Assembly (NCBI GenBank): GCA_017399005.1
Contig: JAFQEO010000023.1
Location: 32,509-96,508 of the forward strand
Direction of reading: 5' to 3'
DNA: 64,000 bases
Source: Peptococcaceae bacterium
GTDB lineage: Bacteria; Bacillota; Peptococcia; Peptococcales; Peptococcaceae
Shown: one piece after another, positions 36,221-43,934 of the stretch
Layout: each line of letters opens with the position of its first letter
Numbering within the stretch: position 1 is the stretch's first letter
Position numbers and translations under genes: made by a program
The notes under the pieces: model-generated
The model's database searches: none
Told to the model about the DNA's origin: nothing
The model's input: only the letters and a program-made list of their open reading frames with translations

Positions 36221-36521
36221 ATATGCTTTTTATCAGGTTCAGGATATTATTCTGTTGCTGTTCGTCAAGACGATTCCAGTTATCCAGCAGTTCTTTCTGT
36301 TCTGGTGTTAGAGTAACGGCATCGGATTCGTCGGAGAAAAACTGAGAAAGATTAATATTGTAGGCAGCGCAGATACGCTCTAACGAAGGTAAAGACGGCA
36401 GGATATTCTTTTTGTACCACGAGGATATAGTGGATTGCGGGATACCAGATTCGACGGATAAACGATATTCTGTCCAGCCGCGTTCGGAACGCAACTCAAA
36501 GATTCGCTGCAGTACATCCAT
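36219..36521 (-). CDS. XRE-family regulator
   Basis: 100 residues with a Cro/C1 helix-turn-helix (RIFELRSERGWTEYRLSVES, then GIPQSTISSWYKKNILPSLPSLERICAAY) and a C-terminal segment SLTPEQKELLDNWNRLDEQQ typical of Firmicutes XRE proteins. Start taken as ATG at 36521, nine bases after AAGGAG; a TTG at 36530 abuts that site. A second XRE gene lies upstream on the same strand, 85 bp away. Confidence 0.88.
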   Translation of the reverse strand: MDVLQRIFELRSERGWTEYRLSVESGIPQSTISSWYKKNILPSLPSLERICAAYNINLSQFFSDESDAVTLTPEQKELLDNWNRLDEQQQNNILNLIKSI

Positions 36522-36606
36522 ATATGCCAACTCCTTTTGTTTTTCGTATATTTTATGCGAAATCTCGTTGATGGATAATAAGTTAAGCTGTTTGCTAATT
36601 AAATTA

Positions 36607-36945
36607 TTATTTTGATTGAAAATGATGCAGCATTTTTATTATACGGAAAATATCTTGCTGTTGCTCGGGAGAAAAAGAAGCAAGTTGGGCCAGAATTTTA
36701 TCAGAAACAGATGTATCTGAAGGTTTTGGAGTATTATCGAAAGTGAATAGCTGTGCGATTGGTACATGTAAAGCGGCAGCGATTTTAGCAACTGTTTCGA
36801 TTGTAGGACTTTTTTGTCCGCGTTCTATCTGCCCTAAATGGTTTGTGCTGATTGATGCCTGAAATGCTAAATCTTCCTGACTCAAACCTGCTGCAATACG
36901 CAAAGCATATACTTGTTTTCCAAATAATTCTGTAACATTCTCCAT
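36607..36945 (-). CDS. XRE-family regulator
   Basis: 112 residues; helix-turn-helix GKQVYALRIAAGLSQEDLAF and QASISTNHLGQIERGQKSPT, then a C-terminal segment SPEQQQDIFRIIKMLHHF. Related in plan to the neighbouring XRE gene. Start ATG at 36945 behind AGAGGTG; the upstream in-frame codons overlap the likely promoter. The pair may control the adjacent unknown gene at 37120, which is divergent. Confidence 0.88.
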   Translation of the reverse strand: MENVTELFGKQVYALRIAAGLSQEDLAFQASISTNHLGQIERGQKSPTIETVAKIAAALHVPIAQLFTFDNTPKPSDTSVSDKILAQLASFSPEQQQDIFRIIKMLHHFQSK

Positions 36946-37119
36946 AAAATCACCTCTGATAGTATTATCAAAGAGTGTAGATAAAATAACAAACAACTAC
37001 AGAATTGTATAAAAATCAATTCTAAAGCATTGATTTTTGAAAAATGAAAGGTATACTAGAAAATATGATTAAGAGATAACAGGTACAGATTAATTTGCAA
37101 AGCGGAAAAGAGGGATACT

Positions 37120-37629
37120 ATGTATCAAGAAGAAATAAAAAATCAGTTTGTGCGCACTCTGGCACTGACAATGGGAAAACTGGCGAAGTGTTATCCGGAG
37201 GAACAGGCATATGTGATGCCGGTGCTGTTTAATGTACCGTTTTTGATTCATCGTATGCGGCAGATTTTAACCGCGTATAACCTTCCCATGCTGAAAAGCC
37301 CGTCAAAATGGAATCTGATGGGGTTTCAGATACAAACAGACGGGATGGATTTTTCCTGCCATATTGAATACAGAACCTTCAACGGGATGATGATTCTTCT
37401 TACTGACAATCAGGAGCCAGAGGCTCTTTGCTGCAGAATTCTGAGCGACCGGCAGAGTGTCATTCTGGTAAAAGAACTGATTCAGAAAATGCAGCAGATA
37501 GATAACCCGCTCTGCCGGCTGTTTGCAGCGGATATGACAAATCTGGTATATGAGATGCTTTTGCCGGAACAGCAGCCGGATGAGCAAAAAGTTCTGGAAG
37601 AGCTGGATGATTTTTTAGTATTGTTCTAA
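37120..37629 (+). CDS. Unknown soluble protein
   Basis: 169 residues; no family recognised. The predicted pattern is helix-rich ends around a central beta meander (KWNLMGFQIQTDGMDFSCHI, EYRTFNGMMILLTDNQEPEAL). Four cysteines with no metal-binding spacing. It is divergent from the two XRE genes and ends in a bidirectional terminator shared with the nitrogenase-like operon. Start ATG at 37120 has AGAGGG upstream. Confidence 0.6.
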   Translation: MYQEEIKNQFVRTLALTMGKLAKCYPEEQAYVMPVLFNVPFLIHRMRQILTAYNLPMLKSPSKWNLMGFQIQTDGMDFSCHIEYRTFNGMMILLTDNQEPEALCCRILSDRQSVILVKELIQKMQQIDNPLCRLFAADMTNLVYEMLLPEQQPDEQKVLEELDDFLVLF

Positions 37630-37680
37630 GCTGTTAAATATACTGCCGGTTGTTGTATTGCATATTCCTTTTCAAATAAA

Positions 37681-37720
37681 TAAAAAAGCTAATCGCTGTA
37701 AATGAGTGATTAGCTTTTTT
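37681..37720. terminator. Bidirectional terminator at the end of the nitrogenase-like operon
   Basis: AAAAAGCTAATC pairs with GATTAGCTTTTT around GCTGTAAATGAGT; T-runs on both strands. It closes both the 37120 gene and the six-gene minus-strand operon. Confidence 0.92.
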
Positions 37721-37730
37721 GTGGTAATGT

Positions 37731-38840
37731 TTATTTTTTGGAATAGGTTGTTTTCATGCTGACGCCGCGTAGCTGTCCCAGTTTGCCGGAGAGGGTGCTG
37801 ATGACAGTTTCCGGTGCGTCGATGACAACGCAGATGATGCTGACTTCTTTTTTCGGGTATGGCATCCCCATACGGCCGATCACATACTGTCCGTATTCGT
37901 GCAGCATGGCGTTGATTTTTTCTGCGTTTTCGCGGTCTTCTACAATAATACTAAGAGTGGCCAGGCGAGTATTTTCATCGCCGGTAATCTGTGTCATAGG
38001 TTCCATCTCGCTTTCTTCGGAAGATTCTTCCGGCAGGGCCGGATCATCTGGCAGTGTGTTAACCGCCAGCACATCGGCATATTCATTATGCGGTGTTTCA
38101 ATCTGACCGATGACGGTTTCTACGCCAAAGGCATTTCGCATATTTTCTTCCGTAATAACTTCGCTGGTACTGCCAAATCGCACATTGCCCGATTTATCCA
38201 GCAGAAGAGCCTTGTCGGCGTGGCGCAGCGCATGAACCGGGTAATGGGTATTAAAAATACAGGTGATGCCCTGTTCTGCAAGACTGCGCAGGGTTTTCAG
38301 TACAATCAGCTGATTTTTAAAATCCAGATTGCTTTCCGGTTCATCCAGAATGATAATTTGAGGTTCGGCTACGATAGCGCGGGCAATCAGCACCATCTGC
38401 AGTTCACCGCCGGAGAGTTCGGCGCAGGAGCACTCTGCCATAGCCGATAATCCCAGCCGGGCCAGTGTGTCGGTTACCATCTGGCGGTCTTTGGCATTTG
38501 GTTTGCCGAAAATATTATACTGGCTGCTGCGTCCCAGAAGTACCATATCTTTTACGCTGGAAGCCAGTGTCGCATTTTTTGCCTGCGGTACATAAGCCAC
38601 TCTGGAGAACAGTTTGCGGTGGCTCATACCGGCAATATCTTCGCCATCCAGTAAACTCTGGCCGCTGGTCCATTTCAGGAACCCCATCATACAGCGCAGC
38701 ATAGTGGTTTTGCCGGCACCGTTAGGCCCCAGAATAGCCAGCATTTCGCCTTTCTGTACAGCGAAGGAAACATTTTTCAGTACCTGACGGCCGTGTGGAT
38801 ATCCAAAACAGCCGTTTCTTACTTCAAAGGCAGCACTCAT
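37731..38840 (-). CDS. FecE/BtuD-type ABC ATPase with C-terminal TM1266-like domain
   Basis: 369 residues. Residues 1-250 are a metallophore/cobalamin importer ATPase: Walker A GPNGAGKTT (38-46), signature LSGGE (142-146), Walker B IIILDEP (162-168), switch His at NTHYP. After an acidic linker (about 255-289) comes an extra domain, about 290-369: LATLSIIVEDRENAEKINAM, LHEYGQYVIGRMGMPY, VVIDAPETVISTLSGKLGQL. This matches my recollection of the small TM1266-type 'iron-only hydrogenase system regulator' family, normally a free protein of about 80 residues. Its start overlaps the permease stop (ATGA). Last gene of the operon. Confidence 0.9.
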   Translation of the reverse strand: MSAAFEVRNGCFGYPHGRQVLKNVSFAVQKGEMLAILGPNGAGKTTMLRCMMGFLKWTSGQSLLDGEDIAGMSHRKLFSRVAYVPQAKNATLASSVKDMVLLGRSSQYNIFGKPNAKDRQMVTDTLARLGLSAMAECSCAELSGGELQMVLIARAIVAEPQIIILDEPESNLDFKNQLIVLKTLRSLAEQGITCIFNTHYPVHALRHADKALLLDKSGNVRFGSTSEVITEENMRNAFGVETVIGQIETPHNEYADVLAVNTLPDDPALPEESSEESEMEPMTQITGDENTRLATLSIIVEDRENAEKINAMLHEYGQYVIGRMGMPYPKKEVSIICVVIDAPETVISTLSGKLGQLRGVSMKTTYSKK

Positions 38841-39883
38841 AGACTCCAGCCTCCTGTCTTGCGAAGCAGACCGATAAATACCGGTGCACCGATGATTGCA
38901 GTCAGTACCGAAACCGGAATTTCGCTCGGGCTCAGACTGCGGGCTGCAGTATCAACCAGAATCATAAAGACGGCACCAACGCTGACCGATGCAGGCACCA
39001 GAACCATATTGTCGCTGCCCAGTGCCATACGGCAGATATGCGGAATTAAAAGCCCTACCCAGCCAACCTGACCGCAGGTGGATACGCAGGCTGCGGTAAT
39101 CATGGTGCTGGCCAGTGCAGTGATAATTCGCAGTGTATTAACATCGGAGCCGGATGCCTGAATTTCATCTTCCGACATTGGAAGAATGTTTAAACGCCAG
39201 CGAATCGCATAAAGAACCAGGATGCCCCCTGCGATAAACGGAAGCGCAAAAGCAACGGTATACCAGGTGGCACTGTCCAGACTTCCCATCAGCCAGTAGG
39301 TGATAGCCGGCAGTTTGGAATCGGTATCGGCTACTAATTTTACAAGGGATATCAGGGCCGAAAACAGGGAGGAAATCACCATCCCGCCTAAAATCATAGA
39401 GGTCAGAGAACGCTCTGACCCTTTGCCTTTGCCGATGGAGAGCGTCAGCCCTACAGCAACAAAACCCATCAGCAGAGCAACAAACTGTGTTGCCAGTGTT
39501 CCGGCATCAAACAGAAGGGCCAGTACGGCACCAAAGCTGGCACCGGCAGCAACCCCCAGTGTGTCCGGAGATGCCATCGGATTGGCAAACAGGCTCTGAA
39601 ATGCGAGACCGGCCACAGAAAGACCGGCCCCGACCAGAACAGCTAATACAATGCGCGGAAGGCGCATGTCCCGAATAATTTTTGCAAGATTATCGCCCTG
39701 CTCGACGCCCTGGGTCAGAATACGGCCCAGAGCCGCCAGTGTTTCACCGGCAGTGGTGGTGTATCGCCCGATACACAGGCAGATAACACCGGCAAGCAGA
39801 GGCAGAAGAATCAGTGTCAGATAAAACAGAATGCGACGGGTTCGGGTGGATGTCACATCCAGTCGAAATTTTCTTCTTCCCAT
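38837..39883 (-). CDS. FecCD/BtuC-type ABC importer permease
   Basis: 348 residues, nine or ten membrane helices. Family landmarks: LAALGRILTQ near the start, MRLPRIVLAVLVGAGLSVAG, FQSLFANPMASPDTLGVAAGASFGA (read in two parts), and GQVGWVGLLIPHICRMALG, the ATPase-contacting loop. It forms a homodimeric pore for siderophores, haem or corrinoids. It follows the binding-protein gene by 12 bp and overlaps the ATPase gene by ATGA. Permeases of this group do not reveal the substrate. Confidence 0.94.
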   Translation of the reverse strand: MGRRKFRLDVTSTRTRRILFYLTLILLPLLAGVICLCIGRYTTTAGETLAALGRILTQGVEQGDNLAKIIRDMRLPRIVLAVLVGAGLSVAGLAFQSLFANPMASPDTLGVAAGASFGAVLALLFDAGTLATQFVALLMGFVAVGLTLSIGKGKGSERSLTSMILGGMVISSLFSALISLVKLVADTDSKLPAITYWLMGSLDSATWYTVAFALPFIAGGILVLYAIRWRLNILPMSEDEIQASGSDVNTLRIITALASTMITAACVSTCGQVGWVGLLIPHICRMALGSDNMVLVPASVSVGAVFMILVDTAARSLSPSEIPVSVLTAIIGAPVFIGLLRKTGGWSL

Positions 39884-39895
39884 AAGCAGTCACAA

Positions 39896-41014
39896 TTACA
39901 TTGCAGATTCAGCAGGTGGATTGTACAGAGTATGCAGGTCTTCGTCGCTCAGGGTTACACCGTAGAATTTCTGGAAATAATCTTTAATTTCTTTGTCCAT
40001 GTCGATATCGGTAAACAGGTCCGGATACAGGTGTTTAGCCATCCACTGCAGAGCCAGAGGACTGTCAGAGCAAGGAGCAAACCAGTAGTACATCCCCAGA
40101 GGCATTTTGTAAACATCCCCGTTCTGTACAGCAGTCAGACCGGACCAGTCGTGACCTGCAACAGCATTGTTGGTCATAAGGTCTTCCGCAGTAAATGCGC
40201 TGAAGCTGTTCAGATAAATAACTTCTGGATCCCATTCATAAATCTGCTCCAGACTTACTGGAACAACTTTAGAAGTTAATTCCATTGCTACGTTTTCTGC
40301 ACCAATAGTAGCCAGCCAGTAACGGCCAAAAGTAGTACCGGCTGCACTGATACCGGAGGAGTTGTAGTTTGCCAGAATCAGAGCACTGCGGCGTTCATCT
40401 TCCGGAATCTGCGCTACACGGTCCATAACCATTTTTTCCACGTCTTCCCCATAGGCAACAATTTCACCAGCCTGCATTTCGGTACCCAGTACCTGACCAA
40501 TCAGAGTAGCCCAGGTGTTAACACTTTCAATAGTGCTTGGAATATCGGTGGTAAAGCCTACACATGCAACTCCCAGTTCTTCCAGCTGTTCAGCCGCTGC
40601 AGCATCACCAGTATGCCAGCTGTTATAGAAAACAACATCCGGGTTCAGGTTCATAACTTCCTCCACATTTACGGCATCGCCTTCTGCAAATGCTGTGGAA
40701 ACATCAGTCAGGTCAGCAACCTGACTCAGGAAGGAGTTTACAGCTGCATTTTTGGATTCCGGGGTTAAACCTACCAGTTTATCAGGGTCACCGCCAGCCA
40801 TGCAGTATACAGATGCTAATGGCATAGTAGACATAATAACTACGCGGTTGATTTCGCCCGGAACGGTAATTTCACGACCGGTAGCATCTACAACTGTGCG
40901 GCTTTCTACAACGGCATCATTTTCAGCCGCCTGATTGCCGCCACAACCGGTAAACAGAGAAAGAGCCATTGTAATCAGTAACAGTAAAGAAATCCATTTT
41001 TTCATTCGTTTCAT
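39896..41014 (-). CDS. Substrate-binding lipoprotein (FecB/BtuF-like)
   Basis: 372 residues. Lipoprotein signal with lipobox LFTGC (Cys 24), then the class III binding fold: RTVVDATGREITVPGEINRV, VIMSTMPLASVYCMAGGDPD, LNPDVVFYNSWHTGDAAAAEQ, WDPEVIYLNSF, and a C-terminal LYPDLFTDIDMDKEIKDYFQ helix. It would capture an Fe- or Co-chelate or tetrapyrrole outside the cell. The ATG at 41014 overlaps the stop of the NifK-like gene (ATGA), so the transporter is translationally coupled to the reductase. Confidence 0.93.
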   Translation of the reverse strand: MKRMKKWISLLLLITMALSLFTGCGGNQAAENDAVVESRTVVDATGREITVPGEINRVVIMSTMPLASVYCMAGGDPDKLVGLTPESKNAAVNSFLSQVADLTDVSTAFAEGDAVNVEEVMNLNPDVVFYNSWHTGDAAAAEQLEELGVACVGFTTDIPSTIESVNTWATLIGQVLGTEMQAGEIVAYGEDVEKMVMDRVAQIPEDERRSALILANYNSSGISAAGTTFGRYWLATIGAENVAMELTSKVVPVSLEQIYEWDPEVIYLNSFSAFTAEDLMTNNAVAGHDWSGLTAVQNGDVYKMPLGMYYWFAPCSDSPLALQWMAKHLYPDLFTDIDMDKEIKDYFQKFYGVTLSDEDLHTLYNPPAESAM

Positions 41015-42099
41015 GTTAAGCACCTCTTCAATTCATTTAAGTAATGGTTTAAGTTATATTCGCTGAACGGATACAGACGGCCGGATAAAGCCCTATGCGG
41101 TCGTTCAATAAATATACAGTTGCTTTCTGGCGGGAGAAGCAGCCGGTACATCGGGTCTCCCAGCACAATGGTGTAGTCTTTTCGAAGTTCGGCACGGATG
41201 CCGTCTTCGGTGTCAAGCCGGATGGTAGAAACCTGCGGGAAAATTTCCGCATCATCGTTGCTGATAATACCTGCAACAGCGGTGACTCCAGGAATCTGGC
41301 CGGCGATTTCTGCCAGCTGTTTAGAAAATACGCTTTCACCGATAATCAGAATTTTCTGCGGTGTGGCGGCAGCTATATCCGGAATGTTATCAAACGGTAC
41401 ACCGATAGAATACGGGATGCCATATCTTTGTTTCAGATAACGGGCAGCCGGTAAACCAGCGGTACTGATTACCAGATTGTGATCTGCTTCGGCAGCCTGA
41501 TAAATCTGTTCCATGCCGTCGGTCATTGTCAGATTATTTACAGAGTCAGCGCCTTTTGTCAGCAGCTGCTGTGCAATATCGTCAATTTCTGCCGGGCTGT
41601 AATCCATTGGTGTGGCACCCAGCAGATTTACAATGCGTCCGGTATGGCCGGATGGCGGCTGTGCTGTTTTTTCCAGCACTTTTTTTAATGCTTCACCAGC
41701 GCCTTTGTCGTAAATTTCAAAACCGCCGGAATTGACTCCAAAAGCAGGTACTCCGGTACTAAACTCCGCTTCTGCTGCAATGCCTTCCAGATCGGTACCA
41801 ATGGTGAACGGTACCGGTGTTCCTAGAATGGCCACAAACGGCGGCGGATTTTCCGCACATTCCTCTTCGATTTTATCCAGCAGGATACGGTCATCGCCAG
41901 TGATGGCCTCCAGACGGGACAGACGGGAGGCTACCGTGCGTTTGCCTTCCAGTTCCCGTTCTTCATCAAAGGTAATGTAGCTTTCCATGCTGCCGGCGGC
42001 ATCGTGAATAATGGTCAGGCCGTTCAGCTGGAACAGAAGGGAAGCGGCACCGGCAGTATCAGAAGCCGGATTCGGTAAAATCATTCGGAAATCTTTCAT
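41011..42099 (-). CDS. NifK/BchB-like subunit of a nitrogenase-like reductase
   Basis: 362 residues of the nitrogenase component 1 fold. The N-terminal segment TIIHDAAGSMESY (29-41) matches the place where NifK has HG..GC and BchB has HG..GD (cluster ligand), but here the ligand position is Ser37. The next ligand region ILGTPVPFTIGTD (91-103) has no cysteine, although the IGTD turn is kept. YGIPYSIGVPFDN is the conserved G-x-P turn, and a complete third Rossmann-like domain (KILIIGESVFSKQLAEIAGQ) follows. No P-cluster or FeMo-cofactor cysteine remains. Both ends overlap neighbours by ATGA. Confidence 0.85.
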   Translation of the reverse strand: MKDFRMILPNPASDTAGAASLLFQLNGLTIIHDAAGSMESYITFDEERELEGKRTVASRLSRLEAITGDDRILLDKIEEECAENPPPFVAILGTPVPFTIGTDLEGIAAEAEFSTGVPAFGVNSGGFEIYDKGAGEALKKVLEKTAQPPSGHTGRIVNLLGATPMDYSPAEIDDIAQQLLTKGADSVNNLTMTDGMEQIYQAAEADHNLVISTAGLPAARYLKQRYGIPYSIGVPFDNIPDIAAATPQKILIIGESVFSKQLAEIAGQIPGVTAVAGIISNDDAEIFPQVSTIRLDTEDGIRAELRKDYTIVLGDPMYRLLLPPESNCIFIERPHRALSGRLYPFSEYNLNHYLNELKRCLT

Positions 42100-42851
42100 A
42101 GTGCCAGCAGCGCCTCCTCTGTCAGGGAATCAGGGTCATCCGGATTAACCAGATTATAATAAGGTGTTCCAAATTTTTCTTTTAATTTTTTTACAGCGGG
42201 CAGTCCCATGGCTGTCATTGCAATGTTTGCGGTGCTGTTGCCCATAAGCCGCAGTTCTTCAACGGAAGTGCAATCCAGCAGATGGCGGGATGTAAGCCCG
42301 TTCTGCTGAAGTTTCTGAACCAGCGGATGTGTTTCTTCCGGTTTCAGATAATTGCCAATCCAGTTGATGGTTCTCGTTGGTGCTGCGTTTTCTGTTTTTT
42401 CAAACAGTGCTGTAATAGTATTGTGCAGCCGTACCAGAGGCGGCATAGTGTCACGGTTAATCGGGTCAACGGCTAAGTCAAAGAAAATGATATCCGGTTC
42501 CATCTGGCGCAGTTCTTCCATCACATACTCACGGTCAGTGCCGATAAAGCTGTCCACACAACTGACAAACACGCAGAAGATTTTTGGCCGACGGCCGTCT
42601 TCCGTCAGCCGCTGAAGCGTCCGTGCAACAGCGTCAATTACAATAGACTCTACATTACCGTTGATAACATCGGAAGGTTCCAGATTAAACATCGTGAACC
42701 GATGCGAAATGCCTTCCTCAATAGAAGAGAGCCGAAGGATTCGGGAACAGCCGGGCGGCATTACAAAGAGTGCGTGACTTTCCGGAATCATTTTGGCGTA
42801 ATGGGTCAGGTTAAAACAGCTGCGTTCTGCTTTTTCAAAGGCATCGCTCAT
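42096..42851 (-). CDS. Short NifD/NifE/BchN-like subunit of a nitrogenase-like reductase
   Basis: 251 residues, about half the length of NifD. Three cysteines sit where component 1 alpha subunits ligate the P-cluster or 4Fe-4S cluster: Cys12 (ERSCFNL), Cys35 (MPPGCSRIL) and Cys98 (VSCVDSFIGTD); Cys93 is extra. The NifD cofactor ligands (Cys275/His442 equivalents) are absent. The chain stops right after the FGTPYYNL turn, so the third Rossmann-like domain is missing. The stop overlaps the NifK-like start (ATGA) and no remnant of the missing domain follows, so this is not a frameshift. Confidence 0.85.
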   Translation of the reverse strand: MSDAFEKAERSCFNLTHYAKMIPESHALFVMPPGCSRILRLSSIEEGISHRFTMFNLEPSDVINGNVESIVIDAVARTLQRLTEDGRRPKIFCVFVSCVDSFIGTDREYVMEELRQMEPDIIFFDLAVDPINRDTMPPLVRLHNTITALFEKTENAAPTRTINWIGNYLKPEETHPLVQKLQQNGLTSRHLLDCTSVEELRLMGNSTANIAMTAMGLPAVKKLKEKFGTPYYNLVNPDDPDSLTEEALLAL

Positions 42852-43612
42852 GCATCCACCTCCTCAGCCAGTTCATATAATGTTTTTGCCAGCTGATGAT
42901 ATGTCTGGCTCAGTTCACTGTCTGGGAAGGCAGTAACCACTGTGGTATTCTGTTCTTCTGCCAGCTGAATCAGACCGTCACGCGGGATAAGCCCTGCAAC
43001 CGGAACCGATAATTCCTCAGCCATTTCTGCTACCAGCTGTGTTTCATCTTTTACATTGCGGCTGTTCTGAATCAGGCCGGAAAGGCGGGCATAATTACGG
43101 CCTTTAAAGTTATCAATGGCCATTGCAATGTTGGCAGCCGCATAGAGAGCCATTTTTTCACCGGATGTTACGATAAACACATCGCGGGCATAGCCGCTGC
43201 GAAGCGGCATTGCAAAACCGCCGCAAACCACATCACCCAGTACATCATAGAGCAGAACATCCGGTTTATATACTTCGTAGGCATTGTGTGCCTTCAGTGT
43301 ATCAAATGCAGTTACGATACCGCGGCCTGCGCAGCCGGAGCCGGGAATCGGGCCGCCGCATTCAGCGCAGAGTACACCGTCGGTTCCTTCCCGGATAATT
43401 TCCGATAATTCAAAATTGTCACCTTTAGCGCGTACCGTATCCAGAATAGTTACCTGCTGTTCACCGTTTAAGTGAGCGCTGGTGGAATCAGCTTTCGGGT
43501 CGCAGCCAAGCTGCAGAACACGAAGCCCCTGCTGTGCCATGGCAGCAGCGATATTGCAGACGGTGGTGGATTTCCCAATGCCGCCTTTTCCGTAGATTGC
43601 GATTCGTTTCAT
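42848..43612 (-). CDS. NifH/BchL-like ATP-dependent iron-sulfur reductase
   Basis: 254 residues. P-loop YGKGGIGKST (7-16), LGCDPKADST (35-44), the two cluster cysteines Cys94 (GPIPGSGCAGRGIV) and Cys130 (YDVLGDVVCGGFAMP), and VTSGEKMALYAAANI. A homodimer would bridge one 4Fe-4S cluster and pass electrons to the D/K partner on ATP hydrolysis, as in nitrogenase, DPOR and CfbC. It is clearly NifH-like but slightly short at the C-terminus. The ATG at 43612 follows AGGAGA; an upstream in-frame extension runs into the leader terminator. First gene of the operon. Confidence 0.95.
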   Translation of the reverse strand: MKRIAIYGKGGIGKSTTVCNIAAAMAQQGLRVLQLGCDPKADSTSAHLNGEQQVTILDTVRAKGDNFELSEIIREGTDGVLCAECGGPIPGSGCAGRGIVTAFDTLKAHNAYEVYKPDVLLYDVLGDVVCGGFAMPLRSGYARDVFIVTSGEKMALYAAANIAMAIDNFKGRNYARLSGLIQNSRNVKDETQLVAEMAEELSVPVAGLIPRDGLIQLAEEQNTTVVTAFPDSELSQTYHQLAKTLYELAEEVDA

Positions 43613-43850
43613 GGTATATGTTCTCCTGTCTATTGAAAATATTTCGGAAATAAAAAATCCTATGCCGAAGCATAGGATAAATGAATACAATGATATCGTA
43701 AGAAAACCTGCAACAATCCCGACAGGACAGAAGCGGGCAGATACCTTGTTCTTTCTCTCCGGAATGCTCCTCGAAGTCAGAATAAATATCAGAATATATA
43801 ATCCTCTGCGTCGGGTATTCCCTCTGCGCTGGATACTTGTCTATCTGGTA
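43613..43850 (-). promoter_or_regulatory. Structured leader of the nitrogenase-like operon (candidate riboswitch/attenuator)
   Basis: About 240 nt between the likely start point and the nifH-like ATG. Read on the minus strand it holds paired elements ATACC...GGTAT, GCG..GGG-AATA-CCC..CGC (near 43810-43830) and CCCGC..GTCGGG, then an intrinsic terminator (43650-43678). The segment GCAGAGGAT (43801-43809) can pair with eight of nine bases of the terminator's first arm ATCCTATGC, which would give an antiterminator. I do not recognise a known riboswitch class. No other promoter lies between the terminator and the gene. Confidence 0.6.
43650..43678 (-). terminator. Intrinsic terminator inside the leader (attenuator)
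   Basis: ATCCTATGC-TTCG-GCATAGGAT is a perfect nine-base stem with a UUCG tetraloop, followed by TTTTTT, ending about 37 nt before the nifH-like ATG. Its position after the only visible promoter means transcription must be read through conditionally. Confidence 0.9.
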
Positions 43851-43857
43851 TAAATCC

Positions 43858-43886
43858 ATTCTAATAGTTTTTTACCCGGAAAGCAA
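43858..43886 (-). promoter_or_regulatory. Likely promoter of the nitrogenase-like operon
   Basis: Minus-strand TTGCTT (43881-43886), 17 bp, TAGAAT (43858-43863). It is a moderate match to sigma-A consensus and is the best candidate between rluA and the operon. Confidence 0.5.
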
Positions 43887-43934
43887 TGTAAAATAACAGA
43901 TGTGTGAGAGAAAAAATTAATACCAGCTTTTTAT

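Noticed and set aside
42096..42851. The short NifD-like gene as a frameshifted or truncated pseudogene
   Set aside because: Its stop overlaps the NifK-like ATG (ATGA), the ligand cysteines are intact, and no remnant of a third domain follows in any frame; the K subunit begins directly with its own N-terminal motif.
37731..43612. A nitrogen-fixation (nif) locus
   Set aside because: There are no NifE, NifN or NifB homologues, D is half length, K has lost all cluster cysteines and D lacks the cofactor Cys and His ligands.
43613..43850. Cobalamin riboswitch before the nitrogenase-like operon
   Set aside because: CCCGCTTCTGT resembles part of a B12 box, but the GCCACTG segment and the usual conserved core are not present in the expected order.
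43488..43859. Minus-strand frame across the nitrogenase-like leader as a leader peptide
   Set aside because: It runs through the terminator hairpin and into the nifH-like gene in another frame, with no ribosome-binding site.
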